A DNA stretch of 26,645 nucleotides from Isohypsibius dastychi. Its lineage: Eukaryota > Tardigrada > Eutardigrada > Parachela > Isohypsibiidae. Within the stretch, counting starts at the first letter, position 1. Each line of letters begins with the position of its first letter. The stretch spans positions 1 through 26,645 of the forward strand of contig JAQIWT010000234.1 in NCBI GenBank assembly GCA_034696485.1. The letters run 5' to 3'. Both the position numbers and the translations under genes were made by a program. Below are positions 22,558 to 26,645 of the stretch, piece after piece. The notes beneath the pieces were generated by a model. The model was not told where the DNA came from. It searched no databases and saw nothing but the letters and a program-made list of their open reading frames with translations.

Positions 22558-22976
22558 TCACGAAACGGACAAATCGATTAGAAGAGCGGGAGTGCAATTG
22601 GCAGAGATCTTCCGTCATATCATTTCTGATGGAAATTCGATACTTTTAAAGTGCCATGAGGCACGCGTGTTGAAATGTCTTCAAGTTACGTATTGTGCGT
22701 AGAAACAGGCAGACGGAAGTCAAATGGTGATGCTTCCAATTTAAGAACGTCTAATAATATTTTACAAGTGTCTCTCATCAAAAAATGCATTCAACATATT
22801 CGTCGAACAGTGTGTATGTAATATTCCGCATATCCGATAAAACATCGCTTGAAAACGAAAGTAATATTTTCTGAAATTCCTGCAAAAAACTCGTTGCGGT
22901 TTTTCACACGAAACTCCCAATCGTTGTTTCGAAATATTCCTTGCAGTCTTTGTTACCTTCTATTGAAAACGTAAAG

Positions 22977-23114
22977 ATGAAAGTACAAATTTTGAATTTC
23001 ATAATTTCAATAATATTACGGTTAGTGATCAGTGACATGATAATTATGTTTTTCGGAAGAGAAGGTGTATCAAATCAAAATTGTAACATGCATTTTCATT
23101 ACTGTATTCTGTGA
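22977..23114 (+). other. Short ORF (45 aa) with a signal-peptide-like start
   Basis: An ATG ORF begins MKVQILNFIISIILRLVIS, which resembles a secretion signal, followed by a short tail with two cysteines. It is short enough to be chance in AT-rich DNA. No flanking exon could be supported. Confidence 0.15.
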
Positions 23115-23653
23115 TGAAATTTAAAAGACCATAAATCAGCAAATACAATAAACAATATGCCGAACAATCATCATCACTCATCTCAGATAACAATTTTCAT
23201 AAGACAATTACTGTACCTGGTACGAGTACGGATAATGAATTCTCTGATTGATGGTCGTCACTCCCATCAATTTCCATTTGTCTGTTCCGAATTCAATAAC
23301 TGCTTCCGTGCACCACAACGCGTACCTTACTCACAACCGGTGTTTTTACGAAAACCGGAAAAAAAAACAATTCAATAAATCGACTACTATATTCCATCGA
23401 TCCAAAAAACAGAACCTGTTCAATTTACGCCAAAATATCGATCAGGTGATTAACATTCTCATCAGTTTTTCCTAACAGGGTTAAGCCATCCAATCTGTTT
23501 CCGGCAGTCGGTGCTAATGACGTTTTCGAGTCGATTTTCAAACACAAAAAACGCCGTTGGAATTCCATGTCATTACGTCTGGCTATCAGAGGTGTCAATT
23601 CTGCCAATCGAAAAAATCCCACGATATTGATCCACAGATGACGCAGTTTCCAC

Positions 23654-23661
23654 TATAAATA
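23654..23661 (+). promoter_or_regulatory. TATA-box-like TATAAATA without an assigned gene
   Basis: TATAAATA lies about 50 bases upstream of an ATG at 23702 that opens only a 25-codon ORF. A GGTAAGCC donor-like word follows at 23799. If functional it would serve a plus-strand transcript I cannot reconstruct. Confidence 0.2.
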
Positions 23662-23805
23662 CTTGATCCGCCAGGTCCTCTGCACGCACTTTCCGACGGA
23701 AATGACATCCCGCATTCCAACACAAGAGACATTTCCATCAGTTTCCCGCCGTCAGACAAAAATGCTGGCCGCCCACTAAAATATTGCCTCAATCCAGGGT
23801 AAGCC

Positions 23806-23811
23806 TTTATT
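23806..23811 (-). terminator. Polyadenylation signal of the four-TM gene (AATAAA on minus strand)
   Basis: TTTATT on the plus strand reads AATAAA on the minus strand, 236 bases downstream of the stop codon at 24047. It is the nearest canonical signal I saw. Confidence 0.4.
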
Positions 23812-23838
23812 ACCCCTCCATTCAAAATTCACAATTGA

Positions 23839-23874
23839 GAATCCGAAATCCGAAATCCGAATCCGAAATCCGAC
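23839..23874. repeat. Short tandem repeat of AATCCGA/AATCCG-type units
   Basis: Four to five copies of a 6-7 base unit (consensus AATCCGA, some copies lacking a base) occur head to tail. It is a small microsatellite in the presumed 3' UTR of the four-TM gene. Confidence 0.75.
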
Positions 23875-24046
23875 CGGATCAACAAAAAAAGAGAAAACCA
23901 GACAAGGAAGAAAAACATTTTGAAAACCAAAAATCGCGACTCACACAACTGTTTTTTATCAAGTATGCAGGGATTCTCTCTTACTTTGGAAATTCAAATA
24001 ATGCCAATTTTCAGATCCACCAACCAACAGAGATAAATAAATAAAA

Positions 24047-25898
24047 TCAGTTCTCCGCACTGCAAGTTTTGCAGTTTCTATAGCACTTCCGGGCCGCCGT
24101 GCAAATTGCAACAACAACAAAAAAGTTGACGATAGCTCCGATTGTCAAGATACTCAGGAGCGCCAGGAGAATCTTGAATGAGAAGACGACATCGCGAACT
24201 CGTTGGTCGCGATCAAATTGCGTGGCGTAATTGCGATCCACGCCGGTATCACCCACTAATTTGTTGCTGGAGATGTTGGATAACGTAATGCCGTAGGAAA
24301 CCGCCGCAATGACCATCAGACATGCCGTGAAGACGCTGAGGAGAAAATGGGCGGAACGATAGCGAGCCGGCGGATAAACTCGACAGGGAATTCCGAGTGG
24401 CAATAATCCCGTAAATGCGGCGATGAGTTGAGCCACACCGGAAACCATACCCAGGTACAAATCGAAGCGGAAGTAGATTAATTTGCTGTTCTCCGAGGAA
24501 AGAAGAGGGTTTTCATGGGAGATCGGATTGTGGGCTGAAAAAAAAGGAAAACCCGGTTGAAATTTATTCTTAATTCGAAAAAAAGCAAATATTTTTTTCT
24601 TGGTTAGAAATTCTTCCAAGAATCCATCGTCGGCTTTTTTTCTGTTTTTCCTAAATGAATCGATCTTAGGAACGAAAAATTCAAAAGCGGAAAGCTTTTG
24701 TTTGGAGTGAAAAAAAATGTTTCGAAATTTGAGAAACCTATTTTTTTGGTGAAGGAAAAAAACTACAAAAGACCGCAAAAACACAAATGATACAAAACTA
24801 TCGACATGAAATGATTTTTTGTGCTCAAAACCACTTGAAAGCCGAAAATGTGAAAAGAAACCAGACACATAAACGCCGGAAAATCGATGAAAGAGCTGGA
24901 GAATAAAGCCTGAATTGTACAGGGCAGACACGAACAGGGAGCTTATGTAACCGGAAATGGATGCTCTCGTCACGGAATCACTTGGTGAGGTTATTCATGA
25001 TAGAAACGAGCCTTATTATATTTCAAAAAACAACCCTGTCGTCCAGAATCCCGATGAGCACTCTAGTTCAAAAAACCCAACCCAATAAATTGAACTAATA
25101 AATTCGTTGCACTTGATCCTGAGTTTTTTCTGCGTGTTGGTGTTCATTCCTCATCCATTTTTTCCAGCGAAAGTGATTCAAGCAGCTCGAACCTGAATTC
25201 AAAGCATCCGGCAAGAAATTGTGCAAACACGAAAATGCAGACCTAACTGAAAATGCTTCGCAAAGAAAACAGTTTCCGGCAAGCGGAAATGAAAATCTCA
25301 AGCAAACAATACCGAACTTTCCCTCCAAAAAAGCTTTCAATTACCGAAAACTGAAAACACGACAAAAAACCCAACGAAAAACACGTACGGAATCGGATCA
25401 AACAATTCTACCGCAAAACACTTCCGGTAAATTCGATTTGGCAAAGCGAAAAAAGGTAACCGTACGCTACTTCAACAAATCCAAACACCACAACGCATTT
25501 TATCGATTTCACGATCAAATTCACTATCAGTAAACGCGAATAAACCATCCAAATAATGATTCCATCCGGAGTGAAGTGACAGGTGCGAAAATAACTGACA
25601 ATGCAGAAACAATTCCATTTGACATATGCGATTGACCCCTTCACTTTTACAAGTGATTTCCCTGTACACCACTTACAGGGCCTCATCTTCACTCACCATA
25701 AATGTCCGTAATCAGTAATGCTGCTCCTGTCGCAAATTGCAGAAGAGCCAGTGTCCCCCAAATGCGTCGCATTCGACATGGCAGACTCCGATCCCGAAGC
25801 AGGCGGACTCCATGTTCATCATATTCCGAGAAGTTATTGCTGGCCTTGCGATCGCGATCGAGCAAAATGGGATGAGATGCAGACGTCTGAATTTCCAT
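24047..25898 (-). CDS. Four-transmembrane (tetraspan) protein, sarcospan/CD20-like layout
   Basis: Two exons on the minus strand (25898-25697 and 24534-24047) join in frame to 229 aa. The order is: a polar N-terminus of ~47 residues ending RRIW; TM1 GTLALLQFATGAALLITDIY; a loop of ~30; TM2 YLGMVSGVAQLIAAFTGLLPLG; a short basic loop with Pro and Arg; TM3 FLLSVFTACLMVIAAVSYGI; a ~35-residue loop with charged residues; TM4 ILLALLSILTIGAIVNFFVVVA; and a Cys-rich C-terminal tail, CTAARKCYRNCKTCSAEN, where the cysteines could be palmitoylated. This resembles sarcospan and MS4A-type proteins more than claudins or classic tetraspanins (no CCG motif), but I cannot name a family. The start is the ATG at 25898; a GTG lies three codons upstream. 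The single intron is 1.16 kb, by far the longest in the window. Confidence 0.7.
24535..25696 (-). other. Long intron of the four-TM gene
   Basis: The donor is GTGAGT at 25696 and the acceptor a T-rich TTTTTTTTCAG at 24535. The 3' ~440 bases of the intron are open in frame with exon 2, and the translation is rich in Phe, Ser and Lys without any ATG, typical of T-rich intron sequence. I see no exon inside that I can support, although an alternative exon cannot be excluded. Confidence 0.6.
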
Positions 25899-26473
25899 CT
25901 TTTCCACCGCCGGAGTTAGTTTTGCAGGTAAACAGCGGCCTTATAAAGTAATCCGATTTGCCTGGATGTATAAAGATTAAGGCACCCGTTGAGATTTCTG
26001 GCAGTTACGATCGTGGTGGCATTTACGACACTTTGAGAAGCAATCAGATTTGAAGTCTTGTTTGGTCCGCTCGCTCGCTCAACGCAGGCTTTCTTTTCCA
26101 GCAGGTGCGATGAACTGTGGGATGAAAAACAGTGATAGGGATTCCGTCGCCCGTTTGTGCAAATATGTTGGAAGTGACGGTTGCGGCTGGAGGAGAGGAA
26201 AGTGAATCGATAAATGTAGCAAGGGGCTGGGTTCGCTGTTGAGGAATTAACAGAACGGCCTCTCTCCCTGTACGGTACGAGTAGGCTGCAGTAGGCTGAG
26301 TAGGCTAATTCATCACAGTCGGCCCTCCTCTTGCCAATCTCAATTTTATTTCGGAGAATCGTTTTTTGGTCGATTTGGCTTATTTCAATGAAGTAATCTT
26401 TAGATCTCATATTTTCAGACACTCACAAACCGGTTTTCTTTTGTGATTCTGATCCATCCCTTATGGCTATGAA
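25899..26473. other. Upstream region of the four-TM gene
   Basis: This is the presumed promoter and leader of the minus-strand four-TM gene. A minus-strand frame is open from 26422 to 25916, but its translation is rich in Ser, Asn and Arg with no recognisable domain, and I do not call it a gene. A short GTAGGCTGAGTAGGCT-type repetition is seen near 26280-26306. Confidence 0.5.
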
Positions 26474-26645
26474 CAGGGGCGTAGCAAACCCCGAGTTGAG
26501 AACTTTGAGAATTCGGCTAAATTCGCCGAGCAGTTTTAAAAAACACTGAACCCCGAGGTCTTACTTAGTTTTTTTTTCTCTAAAAAATGGCCGTCTCAGG
26601 GGGGTTGGGGTCCAAGGCGGTTCCAGGTGTGAACCCCCAGCCAAA
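26474..26645. mobile_element. Terminus of a probable hAT-like DNA transposon, cut by the window edge
   Basis: CAGGGGCGTAGC begins at 26474. This is the typical terminal sequence of many hAT-superfamily and derived non-autonomous elements in animals. The following sequence is unlike its surroundings, with G and C runs (GGGGGGTTGGGG and GAACCCCCAG), as often seen just inside such termini. The eight bases before it (CTATGAA and neighbours) would be one copy of the target site duplication; the other end is outside the window, so this cannot be checked here. No transposase is visible. Confidence 0.5.

Larger units (their letters stand above)
21546..24046. other. Gene-poor AT-rich region
   Basis: About 2.5 kb without a gene I can name. 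It includes an AT-rich stretch at about 21600-21800, an unexplained minus-strand open frame (22557-21928), a short plus-strand ORF at 22977-23114 that starts like a signal peptide, a TATAAATA at 23654, and a short tandem repeat at 23839-23874. The right end holds the 3' UTR of the four-TM gene. Confidence 0.5.

Noticed and set aside
25916-26422. 168-codon minus-strand open frame upstream of the four-TM gene
   Set aside because: Composition is Ser/Asn/Arg-rich without domain or motif. It lies where the promoter should be, and no splice evidence links it to the gene.

Overview
The window is nuclear DNA from a compact animal genome. Ten protein-coding genes fit in 26.6 kb, most of them cut by many short introns (typically 50-100 nt, with GT(A/G)AG donors and T-rich TTTCAG-type acceptors). 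The gene set is entirely animal (PNLDC1-like nuclease, TK1, PUS3, HSP110, RPS26, DCP2, GALM, FBXO31-like and others). My best guess is an ecdysozoan invertebrate, possibly a tardigrade or a small arthropod-like animal. That is an inference from gene content and intron style, not something the sequence proves. Several listed genes were assembled by hand by joining exons; in every case the joined length is a multiple of three and the reading frame holds through every junction.

Layout from left to right. 1-528: GC-rich left edge with a short pentamer repeat. 529-3494 (+): 17-exon PARN-family exonuclease with a C-terminal membrane anchor, most like PNLDC1. 3822-4919 (-): cytosolic thymidine kinase TK1, convergent with the nuclease. 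5559-7235 (-): tRNA pseudouridine synthase PUS3. 7236-8256: about 1 kb shared upstream region, with heat-shock-element-like sites and a 15-bp inverted repeat. 8257-11659 (+): 15-exon HSP110/HSPA4 chaperone. 12267-13106 (+): ribosomal protein RPS26, whose first coding exon is only the ATG. 13457-14823 (-): decapping enzyme DCP2, convergent with RPS26. 14824-16331: intergenic. 16332-18147 (+): galactose mutarotase (GALM). 18884-19253 (+): a small three-exon gene for a secreted, arginine-rich single-WAP-domain protein. 19390-21374 (-): FBXO31-like F-box protein, convergent with the WAP gene. 21375-24046: a gene-poor stretch with one unexplained open frame. 24047-25898 (-): a four-transmembrane protein whose 1.16-kb intron is the longest in the window. 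26474-26645: the terminus of a probable hAT-like DNA transposon running off the right edge.

The genes do not form an operon or a pathway; they are mostly housekeeping genes packed closely. Two act on RNA ends (the PNLDC1-like nuclease on 3' ends, DCP2 on 5' caps) and PUS3 modifies tRNA, but their proximity looks incidental. The least expected elements are the cationic WAP gene, the PNLDC1-type nuclease with an intact catalytic site plus tail anchor, the heat-shock-like sites and hairpin upstream of HSP110, and a TK1 that lacks a visible KEN degron.
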